A DNA stretch of 12,479 nucleotides, from NCBI GenBank assembly GCA_964359435.1, contig CAYHSY010000028.1, positions 1 through 12,479 of the forward strand. The letters are read 5' to 3'. This stretch comes from CAYHSY01 sp964359435 (GTDB lineage Bacteria; Patescibacteriota; Minisyncoccia; UBA6257; JAUSGH01). Under the pieces are notes generated by a model. The model was not told the DNA's origin, made no database searches, and was given only the letters and a program-made list of their open reading frames with translations. A program made the translations under genes and the position numbers. Below are positions 12,197 to 12,479 of the stretch, piece by piece; within the stretch, counting starts at the first letter, position 1; each line of letters opens with the position of its first letter.

Positions 12197-12406
12197 AATT
12201 TGTGCCCTCATGAGGAGGTCTCACTGCTCGTCCATTTGCCCACGGGGCAAATGTTCTGCGCTTTAGAAACCCACGGTTTCTAAACGGCCTTCGGCCTATT
12301 TCCTACACGGGGAAACGCTAGCGCCTTTCCCCGACCCCCTTTTGTTCGATCCCTCATGACAAGCGTAGAAACTAAAATAACGGCCTTACGCAGTTATTTT
12401 AATTTG
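12193..12406 (-). repeat. tRNA-tail element 2, downstream of tRNA-Arg
   Basis: A 24-bp perfect direct repeat (12193-12216 and 12397-12420) comprises the last 14 bases of tRNA-Arg plus the 10 bases after it. Between the copies are tandem hairpins: 12233-12253 (9 bp, loop ACG), 12262-12284 (10 bp, loop CAC), 12286-12296 (GGCC-TTC-GGCC), 12308-12333 (8 bp) and 12374-12400 (8 bp, possibly the tRNA terminator). Read in tRNA orientation it carries an antisense T-arm copy (12358-12344, one mismatch to the tRNA), AAGGGGGTCGGGG plus hairpin, an AACC/GGTT hairpin, AGCGCAG (12262-12256), CGAGCAGT (12230-12223) and the tRNA 3'-end copy. These are the same blocks in the same order as in the element after tRNA-Lys. 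No gene is seen in it. Confidence 0.78.
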
Positions 12407-12478
12407 TGCCCTCATGAGGAATCGAACCTCAATTGCAAGATCCGCAATCTTGCGTCCTATCCGTTGAACGATGAGGGC
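12407..12478 (-). tRNA. tRNA-Arg(GCG)
   Basis: This is a complete 72-nt cloverleaf. The acceptor GCCCTCA/TGAGGGC pairs perfectly, with discriminator A. The D-arm is GTTC...GGAC. The anticodon stem CAAGA/TCTTG encloses TTGCGGA, so the anticodon is GCG (arginine codons CGC and CGU by wobble). The T arm is TGAGG-TTCGATT-CCTCA. CCA is not encoded. Most bacteria use ACG (deaminated to ICG) for these codons, so GCG is notable. Confidence 0.9.
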
Positions 12479-12479
12479 T

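Noticed and set aside
11733..12266. 177-codon plus-strand ORF overlapping the antitoxin-like gene
   Set aside because: It is in another frame, runs through the strong terminator at 12171-12196 and into the hairpin element, and lacks a ribosome binding site.

Overview
The window looks like a piece of a reduced bacterial genome, most likely a member of the Candidate Phyla Radiation (Patescibacteria). The grounds are indirect: short housekeeping genes, a valine--tRNA ligase without its usual C-terminal end, several starts without a Shine-Dalgarno sequence, an orphan cell-wall 3D-domain protein, and many small structured intergenic elements. No ribosomal RNA or marker that would fix the lineage is present.

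Layout. A 5'-truncated tRNA-Lys(CTT) opens the window. It is followed by a 150-bp hairpin-rich element that ends in a second copy of the tRNA 3' end, and then by an AT-rich inverted-repeat element. Next come recG (+) and a DoxX-family membrane protein (-), converging on a shared hairpin, then tRNA-Glu(TTC) (-) and a 78-residue two-helix membrane protein (-), whose promoter overlaps the tsaD start codon. tsaD (+) is followed by a compact minus-strand unit with a very strong promoter, a 79-residue protein, a possibly frameshifted second ORF and a terminator. After a 19-bp inverted repeat come valS (+), a PrsW-type intramembrane protease (+) and an Hsp20 chaperone (+). Then follow a divergent patatin-like protein (+), an unknown protein with an acidic proline-rich tail (-), a secreted or anchored 3D-domain protein (+), and a small protein resembling Xre/MbcA/ParS-type antitoxins (+). 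The window ends with a second hairpin-rich element and tRNA-Arg(GCG) (-).

Functional themes are ordinary: DNA repair (RecG), tRNA charging and modification (ValRS, TsaD, three tRNAs) and envelope or protein quality control (PrsW, Hsp20, 3D domain, DoxX). PrsW and Hsp20 are 4 nt apart and probably co-transcribed.

The two strongest unusual signals are these. (1) The elements downstream of tRNA-Lys and tRNA-Arg share collinear conserved blocks. Each carries an antisense copy of its own tRNA's T-arm region and ends with a sense copy of that tRNA's 3' end, so they look like two members of a tRNA-tail-associated element family. (2) Heptamer-based repeats (units such as GACCGAA and CATCCGT) are inserted in frame at three places in tsaD and two in valS, apparently in loops of otherwise conserved essential enzymes.
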